Assembly (NCBI GenBank): GCA_020049895.1
Contig: JAGVLE010000031.1
Location: forward strand, 1-64,000
Reading direction: 5' to 3'
Length of the DNA stretch: 64,000 nt
Origin: Alphaproteobacteria bacterium
GTDB lineage: Bacteria; Pseudomonadota; Alphaproteobacteria; UBA9655
Positions 8,696 to 18,560 of the stretch are shown piece after piece. Every line of letters starts with the position of its first letter. The stretch's first letter is position 1. A program made the translations under genes and the position numbers. Under the pieces are notes generated by a model. That model was not told where the DNA came from. It did no database searches and saw nothing but the letters and a program-made list of their open reading frames with translations.

Positions 8696-10054
8696 TTACT
8701 TGCGTAACACCAGATCTCTTTCAGAGTTTAAAATCGTAAAGCCTACATTTTGAAGCATAGATTTTGAAAGATCTAGAGTTTCACTTTCAATGGAGAACAA
8801 ACCGTTAGGCGTCGTAAAAAGACCACCTGGTTTTAAGACACGGAAAAGCTCTGTAAACAATTCTTCAGAAAGAGTCTCAGGTCGGAAGAAAACGTAATAA
8901 TATGATTCATCGAGAAGTGAAGAAACAGAATCAGAACCTTGTTGTCTCCAAAGATCTAAATCCAGGGCATCAGCTAAAAGCGTTGGCATTTGAGAGGGAT
9001 CAACATTAATAGTAATGTGGTCCGAATGAGAGTTTGAACAAGCTCCACAATTAATACATGCAAAGCGCCCCAATTTTGCTATCTCAAAGCTCTTTCTTCC
9101 ACCATGGTTTCCACACCCTATAATAACGGGCGCATCTGGTTTTTTTTCTAGGGCCATGGCTAAATGAGCGCCAGCATTATAGTTATAGGCACAAGGATCT
9201 TGAATCTGAGTATCAATAAGGCCCTGCTCTCTCAATAAACCCCATAACAACTGTCTCTGATTCAGATTATCCCTTAAGTCTTTAAAGGTATCTCGTGATC
9301 CTCCGACACTTCCTTCCATAGATGTATGAATGTGGATACCAAGACAGTTTGTAATAAGGGAGTACCACAAAGGAGAACGCTGAAAATAAGAGCTTTCTAG
9401 GTCTTTCTTTAGGTTTTCTCGAGTGGAGCTTTCTAGGTCTTTCTTTAGGTTTTCTCGAGTGGAGCTTTCTTCCTCCCTGATCTCGCTGAATTTTTGCTCC
9501 CCTTCATTCAACAATATATTAAATTCTCTCATATACTGTTCCTGTTTTTCGGGAGGAAAAAAACTCAGGAAATGAAGAGTGACTTCTTTTATTGCGTCAA
9601 GAGTCTCAACTTTAATTTTCGTTTTTTCCCCACTGCTAATATCTACTTTTTCATAATCAATATAGCTAAGAAATCCATCTTTTATGGGGAGGGGGAGTGA
9701 CCTAGCTTCATCATTAAGTTTTGACTTAAATTTAAATAAGTGAGTTCTCAAGAAAGATAAATGAGCCTTGTGTTCATCAGCTAAGCTTGTATTCAACGCT
9801 GTTTTGAGTTCTTCACCTATATTTATTATGGGGCCGAAAAGAGCTTTTAATTCCTCATTCTGCACTACTGCATCTAAGACAGCAGGTGCCCTTGAAAGAT
9901 CAACAGCAATATCATTTAATGTTATGAAGTTGTGTTTAGGTAACCCTGCATATCTTGATGTATTAGCTTCTGAATCAGCGGTTTCCATCGCAAAACACGT
10001 TTGAGTCACAAAAAACGTACTCATAAGACTTGTAAAAAGAAGTTTGAAAACCAT
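8696..10054 (-). CDS. Secreted protein with class I methyltransferase-like C-terminal domain
   Basis: This is a 452-residue orphan with a signal peptide (MVFKLLFTSLMSTFF, cleavage near CFA/ME). The region from about residue 60 to 225 is helical and charged, and includes a perfect 12-residue tandem repeat (SSTRENLKKDLE, residues 197-220). The C-terminal part looks like a Rossmann-type SAM-dependent methyltransferase: VIIGCGNHGG (310-319) resembles motif I, ITINVDPSQMPTLLADALD resembles the acidic motif II region, and ELFRVLKPGGLF is the usual late motif. A cluster CINCGAC (333-339) might bind metal or form disulfides. A methyltransferase carrying an export signal is odd, because SAM is cytoplasmic in bacteria; delivery into a host cell would explain it. 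The substrate cannot be inferred. It has its own strong promoter. Confidence 0.7.
   Translation of the reverse strand: MVFKLLFTSLMSTFFVTQTCFAMETADSEANTSRYAGLPKHNFITLNDIAVDLSRAPAVLDAVVQNEELKALFGPIINIGEELKTALNTSLADEHKAHLSFLRTHLFKFKSKLNDEARSLPLPIKDGFLSYIDYEKVDISSGEKTKIKVETLDAIKEVTLHFLSFFPPEKQEQYMREFNILLNEGEQKFSEIREEESSTRENLKKDLESSTRENLKKDLESSYFQRSPLWYSLITNCLGIHIHTSMEGSVGGSRDTFKDLRDNLNQRQLLWGLLREQGLIDTQIQDPCAYNYNAGAHLAMALEKKPDAPVIIGCGNHGGRKSFEIAKLGRFACINCGACSNSHSDHITINVDPSQMPTLLADALDLDLWRQQGSDSVSSLLDESYYYVFFRPETLSEELFTELFRVLKPGGLFTTPNGLFSIESETLDLSKSMLQNVGFTILNSERDLVLRK
9390..9470. repeat. Perfect 36-bp tandem repeat, two copies plus a 9-bp partial copy
   Basis: Bases 9390-9425 and 9426-9461 are identical, and 9462-9470 repeats the first nine bases of the unit. 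The unit is divisible by three, so copy-number changes would add or remove 12 residues (SSTRENLKKDLE on the minus strand) without breaking the reading frame. The absence of any base difference suggests a recent duplication. Confidence 0.95.
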
Positions 10055-10096
10055 TTTACTCTACACTCTATAAAACATATTAATAATACTATTGTT

Positions 10097-10124
10097 AATA
10101 TAGTGTTCTTCAATGAATTGTCAA
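10097..10124 (-). promoter_or_regulatory. Strong sigma-70-type promoter for the secreted methyltransferase-like gene
   Basis: Read on the minus strand, TTGACA (10119-10124) and TATATT (10097-10102) are 16 bases apart, about 45 bases before the ATG at 10054. The -35 box is perfect. Confidence 0.6.
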
Positions 10125-10180
10125 TACCAAAGCAGAAAAACCATCAATCATTACTCAAAAACACATTGATTTTTGTTAAA

Positions 10181-11542
10181 CTACTCATCCAACATAGTTT
10201 TTTCAAGATAATGAGGGACTGTGCAATTCCACCCAAACTTTTCTTGGATTTTTAGGCGCAAAGCCTCCGCCTGTTTTAACTCTCCATGGGTGAGAAATAC
10301 GTGTTTAGGGGCTTTTATAAAATGAGAGAGCCACTCTAAAATTTCTTTGGAGTCCGCATGAGCAGAAAGAGTATCTGAAAGAACAATCTCTGCTCGCACA
10401 GGAATATACTCTCCATGAATTTTAACTTGTTGTGCGCCGTGAATGAGGGCTTCTCCTCGTGTTCCTGCAGCCTGAAATCCTACAAAAAAGATCGTATTTT
10501 TTTCATCTACAAGAAAGGATTTTAAATGATGAACAACGCGTCCCCCTGTGGCCATTCCACTTGCGGAAATGATGATTTTAGGCGTTCTACTAAAATCTAA
10601 TTCCTTTGATTCCTCTGGAGTATTAATGAAATGTACGCCTCGGTCTATGAGAGCACAGTCTTCTTTGGGAAGACGAAGCTCGCTAGTAAAGTTACAATAA
10701 AGATGGGTAACACTTTGCGCCATAGGACTATCAAGATAGACGGGAATGTCGGGAATTTTCTTTTCATCTTTTAAGCGGGAAATAAGATAAACAATCGCCT
10801 GAGCTCGACCAACAGCAAAGGCAGGAATGACAACCACGCCTCCTCGATGGGAAGTTTTATTAATCACTTCTTCTAATTCATTTTTTGGATCTATGGTCTC
10901 GTGAATTTTATCACCATAGGTGGACTCCATGACAAGATAATCTGTCTCCCTGATGAATGTAGGAGGATTCATAATAAGATCATGGGGGCGCCCTAAATCT
11001 CCTGTAAAAACAAGCGTTGTTTTACCTTGGGTAAACTTTACTAAAGAGGCACCAAGAATATGCCCTGCAGGCAAAAGAGTAAAAGCGATTCCTTCAGGAA
11101 GGCTAACCTCTTGATCAAAGTCAATAGGATGGAGATATCTCAAGGAAGCTTCAGCTTCTTTTTTTGTATACAGGGGAAGGGCAGGGGTGTGTTTTGAAAA
11201 TCCGTGTTTGTTGGCAAAATGGGCATCTTCTTCCTGTAAAAAACCGCTATCTGGCAAAAGAATACGACATAATTCTGCAGTTCCATGGCTGCAATAGATT
11301 TTTCCTCGAAACCCCTGTTTTACAAGAAGAGGAATATAGCCTGTGTGGTCTATATGGGCATGGGTCAATACCACAGCATAAATAGAAGCAGAATTGAAAG
11401 GAAGAGCATCCCGGTTTCTTAGCCGTAACTGTTTCAATCCCTGAAAAAGTCCACAATCAACCAAGAGTTGTGTGGTCTGTCCAGACAGAAGATATTTCGA
11501 TCCTGTGACCGTCTCTGTTGCACCGATAAACTGAAGGTTCAT
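10181..11542 (-). CDS. Beta-CASP metallo-beta-lactamase-fold RNA hydrolase
   Basis: This is a 453-residue cytoplasmic enzyme of the metallo-beta-lactamase/beta-CASP group (CPSF73/Ysh1-like), expected to cut or trim RNA. The two-zinc motif HAHIDH is at residues 61-66, followed by GHILGAS, FTGDLG, and the beta-CASP signatures ESTYGD, YLDSPMA, IISASGMATGGRVVHHL, LSAHAD and the final THGE. All metal ligands appear present. The start has an excellent AGAGGAG site just upstream in the hemF-proximal gap of 76 bp, so it may be the third gene of trmL-hemF-this gene. The exact RNA substrate in bacteria is not established; it differs from the RNase J architecture. Confidence 0.85.
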   Translation of the reverse strand: MNLQFIGATETVTGSKYLLSGQTTQLLVDCGLFQGLKQLRLRNRDALPFNSASIYAVVLTHAHIDHTGYIPLLVKQGFRGKIYCSHGTAELCRILLPDSGFLQEEDAHFANKHGFSKHTPALPLYTKKEAEASLRYLHPIDFDQEVSLPEGIAFTLLPAGHILGASLVKFTQGKTTLVFTGDLGRPHDLIMNPPTFIRETDYLVMESTYGDKIHETIDPKNELEEVINKTSHRGGVVVIPAFAVGRAQAIVYLISRLKDEKKIPDIPVYLDSPMAQSVTHLYCNFTSELRLPKEDCALIDRGVHFINTPEESKELDFSRTPKIIISASGMATGGRVVHHLKSFLVDEKNTIFFVGFQAAGTRGEALIHGAQQVKIHGEYIPVRAEIVLSDTLSAHADSKEILEWLSHFIKAPKHVFLTHGELKQAEALRLKIQEKFGWNCTVPHYLEKTMLDE

Positions 11543-11618
11543 ATTTTCTCCTCTAGAGGAAGTATAAAATATTTCTCTTAAGAATGGCTTAACCAGCGAA
11601 TCAAGTTTAACGGATTAT

Positions 11619-12434
11619 TTATTCCCAGGCCACTAAGGGCGGTAAAGACATAAAGATAGCTTCAATATTTCCATTGGTTTTGAGGCCAAAGTGAGTTCCC
11701 CTGTCATAGATAAGATTAAATTCTACATACCGGCCACGTTTGCGTAATTGTATTTCTCGCTCAGCGTCTCCCCAAGGGGTGTGGAGGTGGCGCTTTACAA
11801 GTTCTGCGTAAATTTTTCCAAAGGTTGTGCCTACGGCTTGGGTAAAGGCAAAATCTGTCTCCCAATCTTCGCTATTGACGTTATCATAAAAAATACCGCC
11901 AACGCCTCGAGGCTCATTCCGATGAGGCAGATAGAAATAGGTATCGGCTTCTGCCTTAAAGGTGGGATAATAGGTTGTGTTAAATTCATCACACGTTGTT
12001 TTGAGGGCCTGATGGAACTCTTTTGTATCGACTTTGTTTGGCAAACAAGGCGTAAGGTCAATGCCTCCGCCAAACCATCCTTTTTGAGTGACAATCATGC
12101 GCGTGTTCATGTGGATGATGGGAATGTGAGGAGAGCGGGGATGAACCACAACGGAAATGCCGCTTGCCCAAAAGGTAGGATTTTCCTGAGCCCCGGGAAT
12201 AGAGCATTGAAATTCCTTAGAAAACTCACCAAAAACTGTAGACACATTCACGCCTGCTTTCTCAAAGACATCGCCTTTGAGAAGGGCCATTGTTCCTCCG
12301 CCCCCTCCCTCACGAGTCCATGTTTTTCGGGCAAAGAGAGCACTCTCTTCAAAACTTTCTAACAGCTGGATGAGCGTATCCTGAAGAGAAGAAAACCAGA
12401 CAGAAGCCCTTTTTTTTTGTTCATCCGTATACAT
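11619..12434 (-). CDS. hemF: Oxygen-dependent coproporphyrinogen III oxidase
   Basis: This enzyme performs the oxygen-requiring oxidative decarboxylation of coproporphyrinogen III to protoporphyrinogen IX in haem synthesis. The frame is open beyond the true start, but the ATG at 12434 has an AGAGGA site six bases upstream and gives a 271-residue protein of the expected size. Visible family blocks are GGGGGTMALLKG, the substrate and catalytic region GISVVVHPRSPHIPIIHMN, WFGGGIDLTP, and the C-terminal DRGTHFGLKT through MSLPP. It starts two bases after the trmL stop, indicating an operon. Haem made here would serve SdhC/SdhD among others. Confidence 0.96.
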   Translation of the reverse strand: MYTDEQKKRASVWFSSLQDTLIQLLESFEESALFARKTWTREGGGGGTMALLKGDVFEKAGVNVSTVFGEFSKEFQCSIPGAQENPTFWASGISVVVHPRSPHIPIIHMNTRMIVTQKGWFGGGIDLTPCLPNKVDTKEFHQALKTTCDEFNTTYYPTFKAEADTYFYLPHRNEPRGVGGIFYDNVNSEDWETDFAFTQAVGTTFGKIYAELVKRHLHTPWGDAEREIQLRKRGRYVEFNLIYDRGTHFGLKTNGNIEAIFMSLPPLVAWE

Positions 12435-12436
12435 AT

Positions 12437-12892
12437 TTATCCTCTTGGGAATCCGCTTGTTTGTCGCAGGGCCTCTGCTGACACCATAGCTGCCGATAAC
12501 GCTAGATTGTAAGAACGCCGCCCTGGCATCATAGGAATAGACACCTGATGGATGCAAGCCCCAAGAATTTCGGGAGGTAATCCTTTGCTTTCCTGTCCCA
12601 TAATAAGACAGTCAGAAGGCTCAAAAGAGAAGTCTGTATAGACGTGAGGCGTATGAGAAGTCACAGCAATCAAACGTTTCCCTGCGCGTGATGCGCGAAA
12701 AAGCTCCCACGATAGGAAACGCTCAACACTCGCTAATTCTTCATAATCAAGTGCGGCGCGTTTAAGGTGTTTGTCTGTAAAGAGAAACCCACAAGGCTCG
12801 ATGATGCTCAGGGGAATGCCCATGCAGGCGCTAAAGCGAATCAGAGTTCCCACATTTTGAGGGATTTCAGGTTGGAAAAGGACAAGGTTCAT
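12437..12892 (-). CDS. trmL: tRNA (cytidine/uridine-2'-O-)-methyltransferase, SPOUT family
   Basis: This enzyme 2'-O-methylates the wobble nucleotide of certain tRNA-Leu species using SAM. At 151 residues it is a single SPOUT domain of TrmL length. It shows the N-terminal LVLFQPEIPQNVGTLIR block, the middle LIAVTSHTP strand, and the knotted SAM site running from LIMGQESKGLP to IPMMPGRRSYNLALSAA. It is the first gene before hemF and is divergent from yejA across a 79-bp gap. Confidence 0.93.
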   Translation of the reverse strand: MNLVLFQPEIPQNVGTLIRFSACMGIPLSIIEPCGFLFTDKHLKRAALDYEELASVERFLSWELFRASRAGKRLIAVTSHTPHVYTDFSFEPSDCLIMGQESKGLPPEILGACIHQVSIPMMPGRRSYNLALSAAMVSAEALRQTSGFPRG

Positions 12893-12971
12893 ATTTCTCG
12901 ATCTGATAGATTGCCATTGAATTTAAGTTAATGGTAAGGTGCAAAACATATACCAAAGGATGTGATAAAAA

Positions 12972-14762
12972 ATGAATAGAATCAATATCTTTATTGCATG
13001 CTTTTCTTTTCTTTTAAGCCCTCCTTTATCCGCTCAAACACCATCCGTTCATGGGATCTCTCTGTTGGGAGATCTAAAATACCCGGAAAACTTTACTCAC
13101 TTTGACTATGTTAATCCTGATGCACCCAAGGGGGGGATGGTGAACCTGGGGACTTCTGGGACATTTGATACCTTTAATGGCTTTTCTCTTAAAGGAACCC
13201 CCGCCAATGGTTCAGAAACACTTCATTGTTCTCTGTTAACCAACTCGGCTGACGAGCCTGCATCTTTTTATGGGTATTTGGCTGAAAAAATTAGGATAGC
13301 TGCAGATCACAAAAGCGTTAGTTTTGTTTTAAATAAAAACGCAAAGTTTTCTGATGGCACGCCTGTTACAGCTGATGATGTTGTCTTTTCTTTTAACATA
13401 CTCGTGAAAAAAGGGCCTCCTCTTTTTGCGCAGTACTATCGTGATGTCGCAAAAGCAGAGATAATTACCCCCTCAGAGGTAAAATTTACCTTCTCTACCG
13501 ATAAAAATAGAGAACTTGCTTCTATTCTCGGTCAATTTCCCGTCTTCTCAAAAGCATATTATCAGACACATGATTTTGAAAAAGCAGACCTGTTGCCCCC
13601 TGTAGGATGTGGTCCTTATCAGGTAAAAGAGTTTAAAGCTGGCCAAAGTGTTGTCTATACACGCATTCCAGCCTGGTGGGGAGAAAACATTCCGTCTCAA
13701 AAAGGTCTCAATAATTTCGATGTTAGGTACGCTTATTATCGAGATCCAGGCGTTCTTTTTGAGGCTTTTAAAGCTGGAGACTGTGATTTCCGTAGTGAGC
13801 AACTCGCAAAAAACTGGGCGACGGGCTATAAAATTCCTGCAGTTACCGACGGAAAAATTATCTTAAAGGAAACGCCCCATGAACTTCCAACAGGAACACA
13901 AGCGTTTATTTTTAATACACGGAACCCTATCTTTGCAGATCGCAGTGTCCGGGACGCTCTTGCAAAATCTTTTGATTTTGAATGGCTCAATAGGACTCTT
14001 TTCTTTGATTTTTACAAACGAAGCTTAAGCTATTTCAATAACTCTCCCTTGGCATGCTCAGGCCTTCCAAAAGGGGAAGAATTAGCAATCCTTCACCCTT
14101 ATAAAGATAGCCTTCCGCCCGAGCTCTTTACCGAATCCTTTAAACTCCCTATTACAAAAGGAACGGGCCATGATCGCGACCTTATTGGAAAGGCAAATGC
14201 AATTCTGAAAAAAGCTGGGTGGGTTGTAAAAAAGGGAATCCGTGTCAATGAAAAAACAGGAAAACCTCTTACATTCGAACTCTTGTTAACAGATCCTGCT
14301 CTTGAGAAAGTCGCCCTTGCATTTCAACGAAATTTAAAGGCTCTCGGAGTACATATGACGATCCGCACCGTCACCCTTTCTCAATACATAGAAAAACTAC
14401 GAAATTATGATTACGATATGATTTGTTTCTCTTTCCCTCAAAGTGAAATACCAGGAAATGAACAGCGAGAATTTTGGGGCAGTAAGGCTGCGGATATAGA
14501 CGGAGGATATAATTTTGCTGGCATCAAAGATCCCATTGTGGATAATCTTGTAGAGCTTGTGATTGCCTCACCTGACCGCCAAGCCCTTGTCGATCGTGTT
14601 CATGCGCTAGATCGTGTCCTGTCTTGGGGGTATTATTCCATTCAGCAGTGGTACCTCCCCACATCTCGTATTGCTTATTGGAACAAATTCGGCATGCCAG
14701 AAAAAAAGCCTAAGGATGGAGTAGGCTTCAATGCATGGTGGTTGTTAGATGCTAAGAGGTAG
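12972..14762 (+). CDS. yejA: Oligopeptide/muropeptide ABC transporter, binding protein
   Basis: This is a periplasmic family 5 extracellular solute-binding protein of 596 residues with a clear signal peptide (cleavage after LSAQ). The sequence follows the YejA branch: HGISLLGDLKYP near the start, FDYVNPDAPKGG, and DFEWLNRTLFF in the middle, plus the closing GFNAWWLLD. YejA delivers peptides to YejBEF; in E. coli the system imports microcin C, and in some alphaproteobacteria it is known to take up muropeptides. It is the first gene of a tight four-gene operon, 8 bp before yejB. The actual ligand here is unknown. Confidence 0.92.
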   Translation: MNRINIFIACFSFLLSPPLSAQTPSVHGISLLGDLKYPENFTHFDYVNPDAPKGGMVNLGTSGTFDTFNGFSLKGTPANGSETLHCSLLTNSADEPASFYGYLAEKIRIAADHKSVSFVLNKNAKFSDGTPVTADDVVFSFNILVKKGPPLFAQYYRDVAKAEIITPSEVKFTFSTDKNRELASILGQFPVFSKAYYQTHDFEKADLLPPVGCGPYQVKEFKAGQSVVYTRIPAWWGENIPSQKGLNNFDVRYAYYRDPGVLFEAFKAGDCDFRSEQLAKNWATGYKIPAVTDGKIILKETPHELPTGTQAFIFNTRNPIFADRSVRDALAKSFDFEWLNRTLFFDFYKRSLSYFNNSPLACSGLPKGEELAILHPYKDSLPPELFTESFKLPITKGTGHDRDLIGKANAILKKAGWVVKKGIRVNEKTGKPLTFELLLTDPALEKVALAFQRNLKALGVHMTIRTVTLSQYIEKLRNYDYDMICFSFPQSEIPGNEQREFWGSKAADIDGGYNFAGIKDPIVDNLVELVIASPDRQALVDRVHALDRVLSWGYYSIQQWYLPTSRIAYWNKFGMPEKKPKDGVGFNAWWLLDAKR

Positions 14763-14769
14763 AATTTAA

Positions 14770-15876
14770 ATGCTCTTTTATCTTTTCAGGCGGCTTTTAT
14801 TTGTAATTCCTACGCTTTTTGGAATTATGGTGGTCAACTTTATCATTATCCAAGCAGCTCCGGGCGGACCGGTTGAGCAAATGATTGCAAAAGTACGAGG
14901 CAACGCGGTAGATGCGACAGCTCGTCTCACCGGCGTTACAAATGAATCGATGCAATCGCTGGAATCGGTTGGGGAGTCTCATTTTTATGCGTCCAAATAT
15001 CAAGGAGCACAAGGCCTTGATCCAGAGTTCATTGCAAAACTTGAGAAAATGTTTGGATTTGATAAGCCGCCTCTTGAGCGCTTTATCATGATGATAAAAA
15101 ATTACTTCACCTTTAATTTTGGAGATAGTTATTTTAAGGATAGGTCAGTTATTGGCCTTATTATCGAGAAAATGCCTGTTTCCATTAGTATAGGGTTATG
15201 GACAACTCTCCTTATCTATCTTATTTCGATTCCCTTGGGAATTCGCAAGGCTGTTCTTGATGGAACGCCCTTTGATATATGGTCCAGCGCAGTTGTCATT
15301 GTAGGCTATGCCATTCCAGGGTTTCTTTTTGCAATTCTTTTGATTGTTTTATTCGCAGGAGGAAGCTTTTGGTCCATCTTCCCCTTGCGAGGGCTTGTCT
15401 CCGACAATTGGCATCAACTGTCATTAGGAGCCAAAATCCTCGACTATTTCTGGCATATGACTCTTCCTCTTACAGCCCTTGTGATTAGTGGGTTTGCAAG
15501 CCTCACCTTACTGACGAAGAACTCGTTTCTGGAGGAAATCAATAAACAGTATGTGGTAACTGCACGCGCAAAAGGATTATCAGAACGGCGAGTGCTTTTT
15601 GGTCATGTCTTCCGCAATGCGATGCTGATTGTCGTTGCGGGCATGCCTACGGCTCTCATTCATATTTTCTTTGCAGGCTCTCTCTTGATTGAAGTGATCT
15701 TTTCCTTAGATGGATTGGGATTGCTAGGCTTTGAATCAGCCATTAACCGAGATTATCCCGTTGTTTTTGGAACCCTTTATATCTTTACCCTCTTAGGGTT
15801 GGTGCTTCATATTATTGGTGACCTTACCTATACCTTTATTGACCCACGTATTGATTTTGAGAAGAGGGTAGGGTGA
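14770..15876 (+). CDS. yejB: Oligopeptide/muropeptide ABC transporter, permease YejB
   Basis: This is an inner-membrane permease of the DppB/OppB type, 368 residues with about six helices. The opening [20 protein letters not shown], the [12 protein letters not shown] block and the long insert before the first inner loop are typical of YejB. The coupling region reads [20 protein letters not shown]. The stop codon overlaps the yejE start. Nothing is truncated. Confidence 0.94.
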   Translation: MLFYLFRRLLFVIPTLFGIMVVNFIIIQAAPGGPVEQMIAKVRGNAVDATARLTGVTNESMQSLESVGESHFYASKYQGAQGLDPEFIAKLEKMFGFDKPPLERFIMMIKNYFTFNFGDSYFKDRSVIGLIIEKMPVSISIGLWTTLLIYLISIPLGIRKAVLDGTPFDIWSSAVVIVGYAIPGFLFAILLIVLFAGGSFWSIFPLRGLVSDNWHQLSLGAKILDYFWHMTLPLTALVISGFASLTLLTKNSFLEEINKQYVVTARAKGLSERRVLFGHVFRNAMLIVVAGMPTALIHIFFAGSLLIEVIFSLDGLGLLGFESAINRDYPVVFGTLYIFTLLGLVLHIIGDLTYTFIDPRIDFEKRVG

Positions 15877-16901
15877 TGCACCTTTCCCCCCTTACCCGGC
15901 GCCGATACGCCCAATTTAAGGCCAATCGACGTGGATATTATTCCCTATGGATTTTTCTCTTCCTCTTTGTGACGACCCTTTTTTCTGAATTTATTGCTAA
16001 CGATAAGCCCCTTATTGTGAAGCATGACGACCACTACTATTTTCCTATATTCAAGGAATACCCAGAGACAACCTTTGGGGGAGAGTTCGAGACGGAAACA
16101 AGCTATCGAGATCCTTTTGTACAAAAACTCATCACGTCAAAAGGCTGGATGCTTTTTCCGCTTATTCCTTATAGCTACAACACAGTGAATTATAATCTCC
16201 CTGTCCCAGCACCCGCTCCCCCTTCCCGAGAGAACTGGTTAGGCACAGATGATCAAGGACGAGATGTCCTGGCGCGCCTTATGTATGGCTTCCGTATTTC
16301 AGTCCTCTTTGGATTAACCTTAACACTCTTTAGCTCTCTTATAGGCGTTACTGCTGGAGCTGTTCAGGGCTATTTTGGCGGCTTAACGGACTTATTATTT
16401 CAACGATTTATTGAAATCTGGTCAGGCATGCCTGTGCTTTATCTTTTGATTATCTTAGCAAGCCTCGTTCAACCTAACTTTTGGTGGCTCTTATCATTGA
16501 TGCTGATGTTTAGCTGGATGTCATTGGTAGGCGTCGTGCGCGCTGAATTCCTGCGTGCCAGAAATCTGGATTATGTTAAAGCAGCCCGAGCGTTAGGTCT
16601 TTCTACGCCACGTATTCTTGTGCGCCACCTTCTCCCTAATGCGATGGTAGCAACGCTTACCTTCATGCCCTTTATCCTCAATGGCTCTATTACAACCCTT
16701 ACATCTCTTGATTTCCTAGGATTTGGACTTCCTTTAGGCTCTCCCTCTTTAGGGGAAATGCTGAACCAAGGTAAGAACAATCTCCATGCCCCCTGGTTAG
16801 GAATCACAGCTTTTATGGTCTTGGCAACCATGCTCACCTTGCTTATCTTTGTCGGAGAAGCGGTGCGAGATGCCTTTGACCCTCGCAAAACAACGGTATA
16901 A
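15876..16901 (+). CDS. yejE: Oligopeptide/muropeptide ABC transporter, permease YejE
   Basis: This is the partner permease, 341 residues from the ATG at 15876, which overlaps the yejB stop as TGATG. A GTG one codon earlier is an alternative. The N-terminal RRRYAQFKANRRGYYSLWIF, the periplasmic YKEYPETTFGGEF-like region and the loop LGTDDQGRDVLARL are YejE/DppC features. The coupling motif reads YVKAARALGLSTPRILVRH. It ends six bases before yejF. Confidence 0.94.
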   Translation: MHLSPLTRRRYAQFKANRRGYYSLWIFLFLFVTTLFSEFIANDKPLIVKHDDHYYFPIFKEYPETTFGGEFETETSYRDPFVQKLITSKGWMLFPLIPYSYNTVNYNLPVPAPAPPSRENWLGTDDQGRDVLARLMYGFRISVLFGLTLTLFSSLIGVTAGAVQGYFGGLTDLLFQRFIEIWSGMPVLYLLIILASLVQPNFWWLLSLMLMFSWMSLVGVVRAEFLRARNLDYVKAARALGLSTPRILVRHLLPNAMVATLTFMPFILNGSITTLTSLDFLGFGLPLGSPSLGEMLNQGKNNLHAPWLGITAFMVLATMLTLLIFVGEAVRDAFDPRKTTV

Positions 16902-16907
16902 TCAATC

Positions 16908-18560
16908 ATGACGTCTCCTCTTCTATCTGTTGAAAATCTTTCTGTTCATTTCCATCAAGAGCACCATATTGTTGAAGCCGTAAAATCGATTTCCTTTTCT
17001 CTCAACCCACATGAAACCGTAGCTTTAGTAGGAGAGAGTGGATCTGGAAAATCGGTTACAGCCCTTTCCATTTTAAAGCTTTTGCCTTATCCCAAGGCCT
17101 TCCACCCTCACGGTCAGGTTTATTTTGAGGGTCGAGATCTCCAAAAGCTAACGGAACGTGAACTGCTAGATATTCGTGGCAATAAAATTTCCATGATTTT
17201 CCAAGAACCTATGACCTCGCTTAATCCCTTGCATACAGTCGAAAAGCAAATTACGGAGGTGCTGTACATCCATAAAGGCTTCACCGGTACTGCAGCCCGG
17301 AGACGCTGCATTGAAGTCCTTGAGATGGCTGGATTCAAAGATGGAAAGGCGCGCTTACAAGCCTATCCTCATCAACTCTCTGGTGGTCAAAGACAGCGGG
17401 TTATGATTGCCATGGCACTTGCGTGCGAGCCAAAGATTTTGATTGCTGACGAGCCCACTACGGCCCTGGATGTCACTATTCAAGCCAGACTCTTGGATCT
17501 TCTAAAGGATCTTCAACGGCAACTTGGAATGGCAATGTTATTGATTACGCATGATTTAGGTATTGTTCGAAAAATGGCCGACCGCCTTGTTGTAATGAAA
17601 GATGGACATATGGTCGAGGCAGGGGAGACGCAAAAGGTTTTTGCAAAACCAAAAGCAGCCTATACTCGCAATCTTATGAACTCTTTTCCAACAGGAGAAG
17701 GAGTTCCGGTTGATCCTGAAGCTCCTGTTCTTCTCAAAACTGAGCATTTAAATGTAAAATTTGGCATTCGAGAAGGCCTCTTGCGCAGAAAGATGGGAGA
17801 CATTCAAGCCGTTGACCATGTGAACCTTCAGCTCAAACAAGGACACACCTTGGGCATTGTGGGAGAGAGTGGATCTGGAAAAACGACCCTTGCCATGGCA
17901 ATTCTACGCCTTGAAAGAAGCCAGGGAAAAATCTGGTTTAATGGCGGAAATATTCAAGATTTCTCTCGCAAAAGACTCCGTCCTTTACGTCGGGAAATGC
18001 AAGTCGTCTTTCAGGACCCTTATGGATCCCTAAGTCCCCGCATGAGCGTTTCCCAGATTATTGCAGAAGGTCTTGAAATCCATAAAATTGGAGCCACCCA
18101 ATCAGAACGCGACGCCTACGTTGTTCAAGCTCTCAAAGAAGTCGGACTTGATCCTAAGGCTCGGAATCGCTATCCCCACGAATTTTCTGGGGGCCAACGT
18201 CAACGTATAGCTATTGCCAGAGCCATTGTCCTCAAACCAAAGCTTATCGTTCTGGATGAGCCTACCTCTGCTCTTGATCGTACTGTTCAGCTAGATATTA
18301 TCGACCTTCTACGTAAGCTTCAAACCACTCATAAACTTTCTTATTTGTTTATCAGCCACGACCTTGCCGTTGTCCGGGCCCTCAGTCATGAAGTCTTAGT
18401 AATGAAGGCTGGGAAAATTGTGGAGCGTGGTTCTGCGCATTCTATTTTTACATCCCCGCAAGATCTCTATACAAAAGCCTTGATTAAAGCCGCCTTTGAT
18501 TTGGAAGTTGCCCCACGAGAAAAACCTAAGAAATCCTCTCCTAAAAAATCCGCTCAATAA
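16908..18560 (+). CDS. yejF: Oligopeptide/muropeptide ABC transporter, double ATPase YejF
   Basis: This 550-residue cytoplasmic protein carries two complete ATPase domains in one chain, as is normal for YejF. Each half has Walker [10 protein letters not shown], an ABC signature (LSGGQRQRV and FSGGQRQRI), and Walker B (ILIADEPT and LIVLDEPT). It energises YejB/YejE. The C-terminal tail is Lys/Pro/Ser-rich and its last 20 bases overlap the 3' end of the convergent lolA gene. Confidence 0.95.
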   Translation: MTSPLLSVENLSVHFHQEHHIVEAVKSISFSLNPHETVALVGESGSGKSVTALSILKLLPYPKAFHPHGQVYFEGRDLQKLTERELLDIRGNKISMIFQEPMTSLNPLHTVEKQITEVLYIHKGFTGTAARRRCIEVLEMAGFKDGKARLQAYPHQLSGGQRQRVMIAMALACEPKILIADEPTTALDVTIQARLLDLLKDLQRQLGMAMLLITHDLGIVRKMADRLVVMKDGHMVEAGETQKVFAKPKAAYTRNLMNSFPTGEGVPVDPEAPVLLKTEHLNVKFGIREGLLRRKMGDIQAVDHVNLQLKQGHTLGIVGESGSGKTTLAMAILRLERSQGKIWFNGGNIQDFSRKRLRPLRREMQVVFQDPYGSLSPRMSVSQIIAEGLEIHKIGATQSERDAYVVQALKEVGLDPKARNRYPHEFSGGQRQRIAIARAIVLKPKLIVLDEPTSALDRTVQLDIIDLLRKLQTTHKLSYLFISHDLAVVRALSHEVLVMKAGKIVERGSAHSIFTSPQDLYTKALIKAAFDLEVAPREKPKKSSPKKSAQ

